From Saccoglossus kowalevskii (lineage: Eukaryota > Hemichordata > Enteropneusta > Harrimaniidae), in the NCBI RefSeq assembly GCF_000003605.2, contig NW_003124899.1:169142-181291 (forward strand): a stretch of 12,150 nucleotides of DNA, written 5' to 3'. The notes under the pieces were generated by a model. It was given only the letters and a program-made list of their open reading frames with translations, was not told the DNA's origin and made no database searches. A program made the position numbers and the translations under genes. This document shows, in pieces, positions 1 to 8,085 of the stretch; position 1 is the stretch's first letter; every line of letters starts with the position of its first letter.

Positions 1-78
1 AGAGTGGAAATTAGACATCTAGTGACAGTGGATTGCTCTTTGCATTCATTCATATAGAAAATTATTTGTGTTATTTGA

Positions 79-192
79 ATTCTGTTTACTGCTGATCCTG
101 GTCCATACAAATCTGAAGAACTTTGTGAACTTTTGGACCTCCTAAAAAATAAACTATTATTCCCATCTAAACACAGACCTTACAAAGATTGA
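79..192 (+). other. Short coding-like open run (possible exon relic)
   Basis: An open frame runs from just after a TGA at 76-78 to a TGA at 190-192. From codon 91 on it reads ADPGPYKSEELCELLDLLKN and continues with basic and aromatic residues to the stop. The run looks protein-like, with an amphipathic Glu/Leu/Lys helix pattern, few low-complexity residues and no homopolymers. It has no ATG at its start and no clear splice acceptor directly before it. I do not recognise the family. It may be a decayed exon or transposon fragment, or chance. Confidence 0.15.
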
Positions 193-229
193 ACTCATAT
201 AATGCAGATATATCAGTTGCAAGTGGAGG

Positions 230-250
230 TGCAAGTTAAATAAACTTGCA
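230..250. repeat. 8-bp perfect inverted repeat (hairpin)
   Basis: TGCAAGTT (230-237) and AACTTGCA (243-250) are perfect complements around a 5-nt AAATA loop. A third copy of TTGCAAGT lies just upstream near 217-225, so the left arm is also directly repeated. No function is assigned. Confidence 0.6.
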
Positions 251-1200
251 TCACTCCTAAAAATGTTGATACTAAGATCGCACCACTCAATGCTGACTCA
301 GCAATTTGTTACAAAAGGGGATAGTAATTAACCATGTTGGAGTACAGTTTTGCCAATTGCAACGTACAAGATGCTAGTACTTTCAAGTTGCACAAATCAA
401 TGTGGTGAGATTTAAAAAAATGTCCATAAACAAAGTATTTCATAATCATAATTAACAGGTGAAACAATTGCAAGAAAACCTAACTAGGAAGTCACCCAAT
501 TACATGTATTATTGAAATTTTGCGAAGATGATCAAATTTAAGCAGAGATTTGAAAAAAAGTATTTAATCCGAAATAACTTAGCTTACTATATTACTGTAT
601 TTGATGCAGTAAATTTCAAAACTTAAAATATCCACTAATAATATCTATCGTCCAACCCTTCAAAAAGAAAAAGAAAAACAATAAATTAAATATATATATG
701 TATATTAAATTTAAAGCAACATACAAAAATGAACCATATTTGAATCTGATGATACACATGTAAATACCACTCATAAAACCACCAAATCACCAAATTCAGA
801 ATTTCTGCCAATACACCACTAATTTTAAGGTTACGCTATCAAAGAATATCTCCAGATCACAGAATTATGTACTTCTTGTACTGACCACACTTGCAGGCAA
901 TGAAATTAATGCAATTTAAATGTAAGTGCTTAGACGTAAACAAAAATTTCACAAGTAGTGAAACAGGAAATGTTTGATAAAATAATACTGGATTCATTGT
1001 TAGTCTGGTAAAGTTTATGGATACAATTTTATAATCCAACAAACTATAATGTTATATTTCTATACATTAATTTTTTTTTTTCTAGCTTCATTACAATAGA
1101 CAATTAATTAATCCATGTGAGTTGTATTGTTTTTTCACCCTAGACGCTACATTATCATTGCATTTTTTTGAGTTGAATATTCTATCCTATTCTAGTCTAT

Positions 1201-1396
1201 TACTGTAAAATACTTTATTTTAGCTGGAATCAATTTTCGCTGAAAAGACTTTTTGGGTGTTTTGTATGGATTTTATTTTCACTGATTTTTTGACGAGTTA
1301 AATGTAAAATACAGAAAAAGAAGAATATTCACGTGATGTTATTTTCACTGAATCACTCCTTCAGCGAAAATAGCAAAAATAAAGTGTTTTACAGTA
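1201..1396. mobile_element. MITE-like DNA transposon, TACTGTAAAA ends, TA target site
   Basis: This is a 196-bp element with clear terminal inverted repeats. The left end reads TACTGTAAAATACTTTATTT, and the right end read in reverse complement is TACTGTAAAACACTTTATTT. After an indel of a few bases the two arms pair again through ATTTTCGCTGAA, giving imperfect arms of roughly 37-43 bp. The terminal TA at each end fits a TA target-site duplication, as in Tc1/mariner-like elements. The centre is AT-rich and holds no transposase ORF, so the element is non-autonomous. Small elements with this terminus are, from memory, common in marine invertebrates. The family name cannot be fixed without a repeat library. 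Confidence 0.85.
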
Positions 1397-2221
1397 TACT
1401 ATATTGGTGTAATCACAGTCCCCCCACTGTCTGTCAACACCAACATCATAGATCAATGTGATGAAGCTCAGAGTAAATAAACAAACTCGCTCATTCAGGA
1501 TCACAGACTATCGGCCACCAATATCAGGTCGGTAAATATTAAGTCTATATATAGGCATCACTGTTCCAGTGTAAACTGTTATTTATTCCCACAATTCTAA
1601 ATTAAAGTCATCAGAGAGAGAGTTGTGTTATATAAGAATAATTAGATATTATATCATTCACAGCGTGATTTCACTGTGTAAATTCGTAGCACTGAAAAGC
1701 TAATATCATTCGGCGGTAAATTCGATACGTACGTTGAAAGACGATCTTCACTCACTAAGCGGCTATTTATATTCCCTCCCGGCAAACCCATCGACCAAGA
1801 GAATACACTTGATATTTTCTACAGCTGATGATCATGTTCGTTCCATTTTTTTTTATTATTTTATTTATCTATAAACATTTGTGTACAAAGGATGACAGTT
1901 GTTGAACGCAAGTCCACCTGAAACAAGGATGTGCGTCCGATAGAGAAGTTAATAGATCACTCGATGCTAGTTTCAGCGGCTGATACGACGAAGCAACGAG
2001 GAAGAGTGATTTCATCAAACCATGAAAAAATATACAGATCACGGATTTAAATAAATGAATAGGTTCAATGTTTTAATTGAACAAGGCAGTATATTTCACC
2101 CGTTAAAAAACTCTTGTGAGACTGTAGCTTCGAGTACAAACGTACGTACGCTGCGACTCAATTGTGTGTTTCAAAACAAACGCTCAGTACTCAGTCGCTG
2201 CTGGCGGCTACAACTCCGTGG
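1397..2221. other. Non-coding; likely intron of the minus-strand gene, CpG-richer from about 1700
   Basis: This lies 3' of the splice donor of the minus-strand exon, so it is expected to be intron if that gene model is right. From about 1700 onward CpG becomes more frequent than in the first 1.2 kb (clusters near 1712-1733 and 2140-2160). That fits a promoter-proximal first intron. One possible short terminal exon at 1861-1917 is listed separately. A plus-strand ORF opening at 2055 runs antisense across the exon. I treat it as a shadow. Confidence 0.5.
1861..1917 (-). other. Possible alternative terminal exon (weak)
   Basis: On the minus strand a usable acceptor (CCTTGTTTCAG|G) falls between 1918 and 1917. 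Joined in phase 0 to the donor at 2228 it would remove a 310-bp intron and add 18 codons beginning VDLRSTTVIL before a TAA at 1863-1861. An AATAAA-type run overlaps the stop, so a short polyadenylated isoform is conceivable. The added peptide resembles nothing I know, and an AT-rich region yields such acceptors by chance. Low confidence. Confidence 0.15.
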
Positions 2222-2230
2222 TCTTACCTT
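2222..2230 (-). other. Splice donor (5' splice site)
   Basis: Read on the minus strand, the boundary is AAG|GTAAGA, with the intron starting at 2227. It matches the metazoan consensus MAG|GTRAGT at all but the last position. It closes the 58-codon frame exactly between codons (phase 0). After the boundary the frame remains open only briefly. Confidence 0.7.
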
Positions 2231-2401
2231 ATTTTGTAATTGCTTCGATGTGGACACTCGCCTCGTAAACTGCTTAGAAGGCTCCACCTCGCCCTCGCTG
2301 TCCGACGAGTCCTCCATAGATGCACCTTGTGTAGTGAGTTTGTCCATGTGTGTCGGTGTACCGGGAAGACCTTGCATACGTACTTTCCGTGAGGCCGCCA
2401 T
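2228..2401 (-). CDS. First coding exon of an unidentified gene (partial)
   Basis: The ATG at 2401-2399 sits in AAGATGGCGGC, which is a good Kozak context (A at -3, G at +4). Fifty-eight codons follow without a stop, and the exon ends at 2228 with AAG|GTAAGA, a near-consensus donor in phase 0. The product starts MAASRKVRMQGLPGTPTHMD. Residues 29-40 form a Ser/acidic patch (MEDSSDSEGEVE) that would suit casein kinase 2. Residues 47-50 are RRVS, a basophilic kinase consensus. The whole segment looks like the disordered N-terminus of an intracellular protein: no signal peptide, no membrane segment and no fold. The frame stays open upstream to 2503, with an in-frame ATG at 2485 in a weak context, so a longer N-terminus is possible but less likely. 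I do not recognise the family. The remaining exons are to the left, probably outside the window. Confidence 0.7.
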
Positions 2402-2404
2402 CTT
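2394..2404 (-). promoter_or_regulatory. YY1-like element overlapping the start codon
   Basis: AAGATGGCGGC on the minus strand matches the YY1 core (AANATGGCGGC). In many animal housekeeping genes a YY1 site lies just downstream of the transcription start and also supplies the initiator ATG, as it would here. This supports a short 5' UTR and the ATG at 2401 as the true start. Binding itself is inferred. Confidence 0.55.
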
Positions 2405-2643
2405 GATTATGGAATGTACCAAGTTTAAGAGTTCACAGGGAAGATCGGGAAGTTTGTAAAATGCCGGGGTTAAATGCACAAACATGTGCGACGGCCCGCT
2501 CACAATTTCTCGTAGATGTTCGGTGAATAGTCTTGTGAAACAACGAACTTGTACACGACATTAGGTATAAATTATATCACAGAGCTCCATGATTATATGT
2601 AAACAAGGATTTATATATCCTTGAGGTATATTAATATCGTGAA
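2402..2643 (-). promoter_or_regulatory. Probable 5' UTR and TATA-poor promoter of the minus-strand gene
   Basis: Immediately upstream of the minus-strand ATG the DNA is richer in GC and CpG than its surroundings (for example CGACGGCCCGC at 2489-2499). On the minus strand it contains TTCCCGATCTTCCC, which resembles ETS/E2F-type sites. No TATA box stands at a suitable distance from the YY1 site, fitting a YY1/initiator promoter. The transcription start cannot be placed exactly. Confidence 0.4.
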
Positions 2644-3000
2644 ATGAACAAGGCATTAAATTATAAAATTAACCCTACCAAGCCCACCCGGGCCCTCCGC
2701 TGCAAATGCGATTTGACAAAAAACAATAAAAGTCAAACTTATGCAAAAACACAATTGTATATGACAAGAAACATTGTATACTGCTCGACACAGTGTCGGG
2801 TGCATTCGACGACTCGTGGCTCATGTCAGATGGGACAAAACGAGGGGAGTAGTTCACGTAATCTTAGACAACAAATAATTCTCAGACTGGGCGATATCAC
2901 CCGTCACGTAAAAAATAACGACAATGGAAAAGCGTTTAGGTATATGTCAAATAAATCGTCCATAAAATAAAACTATATACATATCCCGTATTCAGCGTGT
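2644..3000. other. No supported gene; random-looking open frame
   Basis: A plus-strand frame opens at the ATG at 2644 and closes at 2970 (108 codons). It is rich in Lys, Asn, Ser and Thr, has no recognisable domain and has an A-rich start context. It could be a divergent transcript from the promoter at 2400-2640, but codon make-up gives no support. A 13-bp odd palindrome (CGACAC-A-GTGTCG, 2786-2798) lies inside it. Confidence 0.4.
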
Positions 3001-3184
3001 TATTTTAGCTAATTTAGCTAATCTGTAATTACGCTAATTCAGGATGTCACTAATTCAAAATAAAGTATATTCTCACAAGGAGATTGTTGACACTTTAGCT
3101 AAATTAAGATTCAGTTAATTCATGCATGGAGTAAAATTTGCTAAAATAGCATGTAGCTATTTATAATAAACATGTTTTACAGTA
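3001..3184. mobile_element. Eroded MITE relative with one TACTGTAAAA end
   Basis: The right edge, read in reverse complement from 3184, begins TACTGTAAAACATGTTTATT, the same ten-base terminus as the intact MITE at 1201. The body carries repeated TTTAGCTAA words (3004-3012, 3013-3021, and again at 3094-3102) and TTTGCTAAAATAGC, typical of the AT-rich inverted arms of such elements. A matching left terminus is not visible, so the left boundary is approximate and that end is probably lost or diverged. Confidence 0.5.
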
Positions 3185-3535
3185 GTAAGTAATATTTGGT
3201 AATCGTTGTCCTAAGTAACTATGTATTTATATCGTTCTGAGAGTTCTTTATTCGGTGCATGTTACAAATGTCTTAGTAGGAAATAATTAACGGGAATTAA
3301 CCCTAGGTCACCGACGCCGATTACCGCATGGGTCATGTGAGCAAATAGTTGTTAACTAAGTAGTACACCGAGTTATAACGCAGCGGGTGTCTATCGGTAA
3401 GAAGTAACTTATATATGTATCTATACGTATCCAAAACATTTGAAATATATTCATTATTTCATGGAGCATGGAGTTAGCAGGGTGTTAGAGTGTGATTAGG
3501 ATTTAAATGTGTATAAGACAAATTCCACTGAACAG
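3185..3535. other. Non-coding stretch
   Basis: No gene is visible. A sequence resembling a plus-strand donor (TCG|GTAAGA, about 3395-3403) follows only a 14-codon open run with no start codon, so it is not evidence for an exon. Confidence 0.5.
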
Positions 3536-3558
3536 ATGTAATGTAATGTAATGTAATG
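3536..3558. repeat. (ATGTA)n microsatellite
   Basis: Four and a half perfect copies of ATGTA. A broken copy (ATGTAATG) follows at about 3571-3578, suggesting a formerly longer array. Confidence 0.9.
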
Positions 3559-3633
3559 CGATATAAGTCAATGTAATGTCAAACATAAATTAGGGGTACC
3601 CGAAATTGTTCTTGTAAACAATTCATTTGTGAT

Positions 3634-3676
3634 CTTCCCACTGCGGTAGGTTGCGAGCATAAACATCTGTGGGAAG
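3634..3676. repeat. Inverted repeat CTTCCCAC / GTGGGAAG
   Basis: Perfect 8-bp arms (3634-3641 and 3669-3676) enclose 27 nt. On the minus strand the right arm also forms a pyrimidine tract ending in CACAG, which looks like a splice acceptor before a 32-codon frame (3666 to 3568). With no partner donor or recognisable peptide, I do not call an exon. Confidence 0.6.
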
Positions 3677-3837
3677 GGGAGTTTGATCTATCTTTTTTTA
3701 GTAACCGTGGACCTATATTTTGACACACCCCAGCCCACCACTGTCCTAATACAATATGACATCATACGTGTGCCATATAAAAATGCATCAATGCGTTTTA
3801 TAGAATTTTTCTAGTTTAATGTTTTTGAATTTCTATC

Positions 3838-3905
3838 TGATAATTATTCGACTTTTTTAAATGCAACAAGAAACAACTTTTAATTAAAAAGTCGGATTAA
3901 ATCAT
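3838..3905. repeat. Imperfect AT-rich hairpin around ATTCGACTTTTT
   Basis: CGACTTTTT (3849-3857) pairs perfectly with AAAAAGTCG (3886-3894). With the flanks, 11 of 12 bases match (ATTCGACTTTTT against ATCCGACTTTTT). Similarity fades outward through TGAT on both sides. It could be the core of a small foldback element. No terminal duplication is evident. Confidence 0.5.
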
Positions 3906-4278
3906 AAAACATGCGAGTTTTCAACGTCGTAGTTGTCCGTCCAGATCGTGTCACAGATAGTCACCAGCCTGAGTGAATCATCGACTTACTTCATCCTCTA
4001 TTGCAGATGATCCAGTGAATCTGAAGCACTGTCCGCACAGCCACTTTCATCACTAGATATTTCACTGTCATCGCTCCATGTCTTGGTAATAATGTCACTA
4101 CATACTAGTAATTGTTTCTACTTTTGCTTTTTGCAGGAACACCATATTTGTACGTATATTTGTTCAGCTCATTCACTTTCATTTCACTATGCTAATCAGA
4201 TTTTAGCAATTTTGTGTCATTATTCTAAGTCCCGTGATGAAAATATACTTGTGAATAAGTTTGTGACAAGTGTGACAC

Positions 4279-4446
4279 ATGTATGGCAATGAAAAGATTA
4301 ATGATATGTACATGGATGGCATGGATGACAGTGACAACACTGGTGACATGAATATGTACGACATTGGCAGAGTTACTGTGAACGAAAAATCCACCCAAAC
4401 TGCAGAAATGCGATATAATAGTAGGCTAAGCTCATTGTTTCGCTAA
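4279..4446 (+). other. Small ORF, 55 codons, acidic (possible relic)
   Basis: The ORF runs from ATG 4279 to TAA 4444-4446. It begins MYGNEKINDMYMDGMDDSDN and ends with an STQTAE motif and a basic tail. The Met/Asp/Asn-rich start partly reflects a repetitive ATGGATG/GACA text in the DNA. On the opposite strand at about 3999-4080 another short run reads SDDSEISSDESG, also acidic. Both may be fragments of a decayed gene or transposon. Neither is recognisable and both could be chance. Confidence 0.15.
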
Positions 4447-4672
4447 GAAAGTTGCAATACTGATATCAGCTCACTATTACAAACTGTTATATTGGAACTA
4501 TCAACACGACAAACACGCTGACAAAACAGGCCACAAACACAAATGTCAATGACAACTTACAGTGACAGTTAGTTGATTTTAAAGTTACTACAAAACTACA
4601 TCGTCGCATGCACCACTCGCGTGGTTTCGTATCTGTTCACCCCTCTCTCCGCAAACAACTGCAACATTATTC
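4447..4672. other. Non-coding stretch
   Basis: No gene or repeat family is recognised. A 5-bp palindrome (ACCAC-TCGC-GTGGT) is present near 4612-4625, just before the hairpin cluster. Confidence 0.4.
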
Positions 4673-4765
4673 CTTGAACGTTCAAGATGTCATACCTGAG
4701 GTTACGTATCCCTCAGATAACTGTTTCCGTATAACTATCTGAGTATCCTTACAAGATAACTTGTA
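4673..4765. repeat. Cluster of palindromes and overlapping hairpins
   Basis: Four inverted repeats occur within 93 bp. They are a perfect 14-bp palindrome CTTGAACGTTCAAG (4673-4686); CTGAGG/CCTCAG (4696-4701 with 4711-4716); CTCAGATA/TATCTGAG (4712-4719 with 4736-4743); and TACAAG/CTTGTA (4750-4755 with 4760-4765, 4-nt loop). The second and third share the CTCAG segment, so those two hairpins are mutually exclusive in a single strand. Their role is unknown. Confidence 0.6.
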
Positions 4766-5783
4766 TATCAGAAAAAAAACTTTACTTTATTCATGCCCGG
4801 GTTCAATATTTAATCGATAAGGTAGAGGTGCTGCATGGTTCAGTCAGTGAAGACGTGCTTTATGCTCCTTGCGATAACAATTTTAACTTGTATATATTTA
4901 ATACACGATCAAATTATAAAATACGTGGTATCCACCACTTTTGGAACATGAACAAAAAAGCTCCCTTTCTTTTATTTGAAACATATTTTCTGGCTTAGAA
5001 CTTCTTGTTCGACTATAATGTTCGAGTGAATATAAATCCGAATTGGTTCGTGAGAACGAGGTTTCAAATCGGGTACGAAACCATGCGATCGGACGATAGT
5101 GTATCCATGTGAACGTTGGCGGGAGCACTAATTTATGGTGAGTAAATAAATAATAGGCAAAAGATGGATGAAATAGACCACCCACTCAAATACATCGGGT
5201 ATCCATAAATGTTAGTGATTCACGCGATGGTTAAAACTTATCTCCTAACCAAAGAGAGAAACTCATACAAGTACAACGCTTGGCATTTGGTGATTACTTT
5301 ACTGTTACACACGATTCCTCGCACGCTAAAAACGAAAAGGGAAATTTCATTACTGCCGTTTTGTACAGATATTTAAATTACATTAAATGTTAGTATATCA
5401 AAAAGAACTCATATATATCGTAATTGGTATTATGTATGATTGACTAAATAATGTGGTTAAATATTGTATTTGATTTATTGAGCATTAAGCAATTTTATTG
5501 TCTGGACATACTTCATACAACAGCAAAAACACCTAAATATTGTACATGTGTTTATAGCTGGTTGGAATGTTGATCTTCTGGAACGGAATATCTAGTTAAA
5601 GCGACACATACAATGCATAATAACAATGCATTTACCACTTCAAGTTGCTGCATCCGTGTTTTTACCGCGAATTGCCATCCAAGTTTTCCAAAACAAGCTT
5701 TAAACAGCCAGCTGCTGTAAAACAAATGGAGGTATCTAGCATGTGCAACTGCAAATCATCATAATTTTTCGAAGTCTTTTCAA
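4766..5783. other. Long non-coding stretch
   Basis: I see no exon, RNA gene or transposon here. A 95-codon minus-strand frame (5185-4898) lacks similarity to anything I know, and its composition looks like translated random DNA. A short local inverted repeat (GGTTTC/GAAACC near 5060-5082) is the only structure of note. Confidence 0.4.
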
Positions 5784-5808
5784 TGTGTGTGTGTGTGTGT
5801 GTGTGTGT
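5784..5808. repeat. (TG)n microsatellite
   Basis: Twelve and a half perfect TG units without interruption, so it is probably polymorphic in the population. Confidence 0.95.
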
Positions 5809-5989
5809 CCATTGGGGTGTCCATGCAATTACGGAAACATGAGTGTGAAAACCCGGAGAGCTGGTCTCCTGGATTCCCAGTCTTTTCACTATTTATTGTT
5901 TTTGTGCATCTGTACAAGATTTAATGAAGTACGATAAAAGACAGGGTAATTCAAGGAACTACCTTAGAGTTAGCGTTTTAATTTCCGAT
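5809..5989. other. Non-coding stretch
   Basis: Nothing recognisable. The frames crossing the TG array are shadows of the simple repeat. Confidence 0.4.
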
Positions 5990-6060
5990 ATTCATATGAA
6001 TCTCGGACTCATCTTCCCTGTGAATGAAATATCCTCTTTTATCGAAAGATTTCATTCACA
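5990..6060. repeat. 12-bp palindrome followed by a 12-bp inverted repeat
   Basis: ATTCATATGAAT (5990-6001) is a perfect palindrome. Eighteen bases on, TGTGAATGAAAT (6019-6030) pairs perfectly with ATTTCATTCACA (6049-6060) across an 18-nt spacer. The spacer itself can close a small CTTT/AAAG stem. The GAAT/ATTC words are shared by both structures. The hairpin is too short for a typical animal pre-miRNA stem. It may be a protein-binding site or a foldback remnant. Confidence 0.65.
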
Positions 6061-6814
6061 CGTTTGTTTCCACTGTTGTGAGATTTGTACAATTTGTACC
6101 TAAATTTGTCTGGAAAGATCGAAAACAAAATACAGCTATAAAATATGCATGCCATGGAACGACCTATACCCTTTAACTTATTATTTGAAAACAGTATTAT
6201 CAACGTCAACGTTTTGGTCACTGTGAAACCATAGCGAGTGTATTTGAGACTTTCCATTACCGTTATTTTGACGACGAAACATTTTCTTTTTGTTTTATTA
6301 TTATTAGGGTTTATGCAAAAAATAAATTTCATTGCCTTCACGCTAGTTTCAAGTTCTCGACCTCAGGAAAGTGTCATAAAAATACGACCCATTATTTCTT
6401 TACGTACAAGATAGCAATGTAAAAATTCGCTCAAATTTTTGATGTGGGATTTCAAGAAAATTGCATATTTTGCAAGCACTTTGTAATTACTTTTCAAGCC
6501 AACAAGTGCTTTTTTACATATTGATCGAAGATTTCTTGTACGTTGGGAAAGTTATCTACTCCAACATTTAAAAATCAAATCTTTACAATCATGGATGAGA
6601 TGATTGCCTAAGATGTCTTCCTATCTTTACAAATAGGACATTTTGCCGATTAAACAAGAAGTGGAGTAATTTTTAGACGGTCAAGAGTACATTATGCTAT
6701 AATTTAATTTAAAGTCTATAAGTCGATCAATTGTTGCCATAAAAGTCATTTATCAGAATGGTTGTTAGTGTACACATATATACATGCCAGGTGTATATTC
6801 ATCCAATCGTTTAC
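6061..6814. other. Non-coding stretch
   Basis: AT-rich with no convincing exon. A minus-strand frame at 6341-6039 (about 100 codons) has Lys/Asn/Ile-rich content as expected from AT-rich non-coding DNA, and it overlaps the hairpin at 6019-6060. Confidence 0.4.
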
Positions 6815-6836
6815 TTATTTATTTATTTATTTATTT
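6815..6836. repeat. (TTTA)n microsatellite
   Basis: Twenty-two bases of perfect TTTA repeat, followed by a diverged (TTTG)-like tail to about 6848. Confidence 0.9.
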
Positions 6837-7321
6837 GTTTGTTCATTTGTAACGTTCATTTCTTTAAAGTAGTGCACAAAGAGCGTAGTGGGATGAAACA
6901 TTTACATTCACTGCCATCACTGCACGAAGGTTTAAAAACAAAGTACGCAAAACCATAACCGTTGATGGCGTAATTAAATGTGACTGGGAAATTTGAAGTC
7001 ATTATTCCGTTCATTTAACTACTTCGAATTCTAGGGTATAGTTGCTCCTAAGTTATTTAAATAATATTGAAGCATTTCACTTTACATACAATTTAAATTT
7101 TGATAATACGTTTTGCCCCATATTTCACGCTTCTTTTTTTCTTTCTAATGCTATCAGGTCGCCTTGCTGTATACCATTCATTAATAGATGAATTCATTTC
7201 TCAAAACACCTTTTTTGTTATTTGTTAAACCAGTAATATATGATCCCAATTTTATATGATATTTGGAAGTCCCAGCTCTTACGAGATATGACATGATATA
7301 TGCAAAGATAACCAAGAGTGA
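6837..7321. other. Non-coding stretch
   Basis: No gene is visible. It contains the first copy (6959-6975) of a word, TTGATGGCGTA, that recurs at 7820-7830 and 11112-11122. Confidence 0.4.
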
Positions 7322-7744
7322 CATTTTCCCTATCTGTACCAGGGGTGGGTAAAATCGTGCAAGATTAGAGATTTCATTTTATTGGTAGAGACAGAGAATG
7401 TCGGGTCTGGAGATCACGATAAGAATGTAACAGTTTTGGTTTTCCATCATTTTAATGGTGATACTCCGAGTCAGCCATTTCTCCTAAAGCCATTTGCTGG
7501 AAAAATACTTTCAGTTAAAAAGATTTGTATGGAATCTTTCAGGAGAGTGGTGGGTTGTTTTTCACATCCAACACGTTGGAAGTCTCGGTGTACGCAGAGT
7601 AGTACCCGCTGTTTTGAATATGGTCACCTGGAGATATACTGCAGACTACTAGTATTTATTGTTTTGTTTTTCTTGGTCATGTGTTACCAAGTTTCTGTGG
7701 ACAATTTATCTTACAAAAAGTTGTCAAAATTGGCTCCATGTTGA
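7322..7744 (+). other. Unidentified 140-codon open frame (possible exon or pseudogene)
   Basis: The frame is open from just after a TGA at 7319-7321 to a TGA at 7742-7744, long for DNA of this composition. It lacks an ATG near its start, but a good acceptor (TTTTCCCTATCTGTACCAG|G) lies in frame at 7342/7343, so it could be read as an exon. The translation includes ETENVGSGDHDKNVTVLVFH early on. A hydrophobic stretch, LLVFIVLFFLVMCY, near the end could span a membrane. No family is recognised, and no good donor was found before the stop. Remnant of a gene or retroelement, or chance, are all open. Confidence 0.2.
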
Positions 7745-7779
7745 TATATTCGGAAAGCTTCTCTTATTTCTGTTCACAG

Positions 7780-7917
7780 AACATCAAAACTCACCTTGCG
7801 AAATCGACTGTGTTTGCCGTTGATGGCGTATTTGTGAAGCCGATTACACTCAGCTGTTACTCAGCAAATGCATATCGGATGCGACAAAACTTATTTGTGA
7901 ACAAAATAACTTATTGA
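7780..7917 (+). other. Candidate terminal exon, 45 codons
   Basis: A strong acceptor, with a long pyrimidine tract ending TTTCTGTTCACAG|A, precedes 7780. In the phase-0 frame after it, 45 codons run to a TGA at 7915-7917. They start NIKTHLAKSTVFAVDGVFVK and show mixed codon third positions rather than AT bias. The peptide is not recognisable, and no upstream exon with a matching donor is visible. The 3' end overlaps a 17-bp tandem duplication. Confidence 0.22.
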
Positions 7918-7932
7918 ACAAAATAATGTATT
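7899..7932. repeat. 17-bp tandem duplication
   Basis: GAACAAAATAACTTATT (7899-7915) is followed directly by GAACAAAATAATGTATT (7916-7932), with two mismatches. The duplication carries the TGA stop of the upstream open frame. Confidence 0.75.
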
Positions 7933-8085
7933 CGAAAGCACTGCCATGATTTCACCCATACTTCTGTCGGCGGTAACTCGAGTAAGTCCGTCTTCGTATC
8001 GCTTGTTGCCGAACAAGGTGGTGACATTGAGCAAAATCACATAAAACACAGATTTGCGTATATTGCAAACATATCAGTAATGTGA

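Larger units (their letters stand above)
1..1200. other. AT-rich non-coding DNA
   Basis: No gene is supported here. Stops are dense in all frames, CpG is rare, and A/T runs are common (for example a T run near 1070-1081 and a TATATATA stretch near 690). Two small items inside it are listed separately: a short coding-like run at 79-192 and a palindrome at 230-250. If the minus-strand gene that starts at 2401 continues leftward, this stretch would be intron of that gene, but I found no convincing further exon in it. Confidence 0.6.

Noticed and set aside
2055-2459. 134-codon plus-strand ORF with an ATG
   Set aside because: It runs antisense through the supported minus-strand exon and promoter. 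The openness comes from the same low-stop GC-richer stretch. Its Cys/Arg/Ser-rich peptide has no recognisable domain.
2644-2970. 108-codon plus-strand ORF as a divergent gene
   Set aside because: It has an ATG but a Lys/Asn/Ser/Thr-rich, low-information translation, no domain and no supporting splice or promoter signals of its own. Chance is the simpler reading.
3568-3666. Minus-strand exon after a strong CCTTCCCACAG acceptor
   Set aside because: Only 32 codons, no donor or partner exon, and the pyrimidine tract is explained by the inverted repeat at 3634-3676.
4898-5185. 95-codon minus-strand ORF
   Set aside because: There is no recognised motif, composition is as expected from translated non-coding DNA, and no promoter or splice signals lie around it.
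6019-6060. microRNA precursor
   Set aside because: The stem is only 12 bp plus a weak inner stem, shorter than the roughly 30-bp stem of animal pre-miRNAs.
6039-6341. 100-codon minus-strand ORF
   Set aside because: Its nominal start is not an ATG. The translation is Lys/Asn/Ile-rich as expected from AT-rich DNA, and it overlaps a hairpin.
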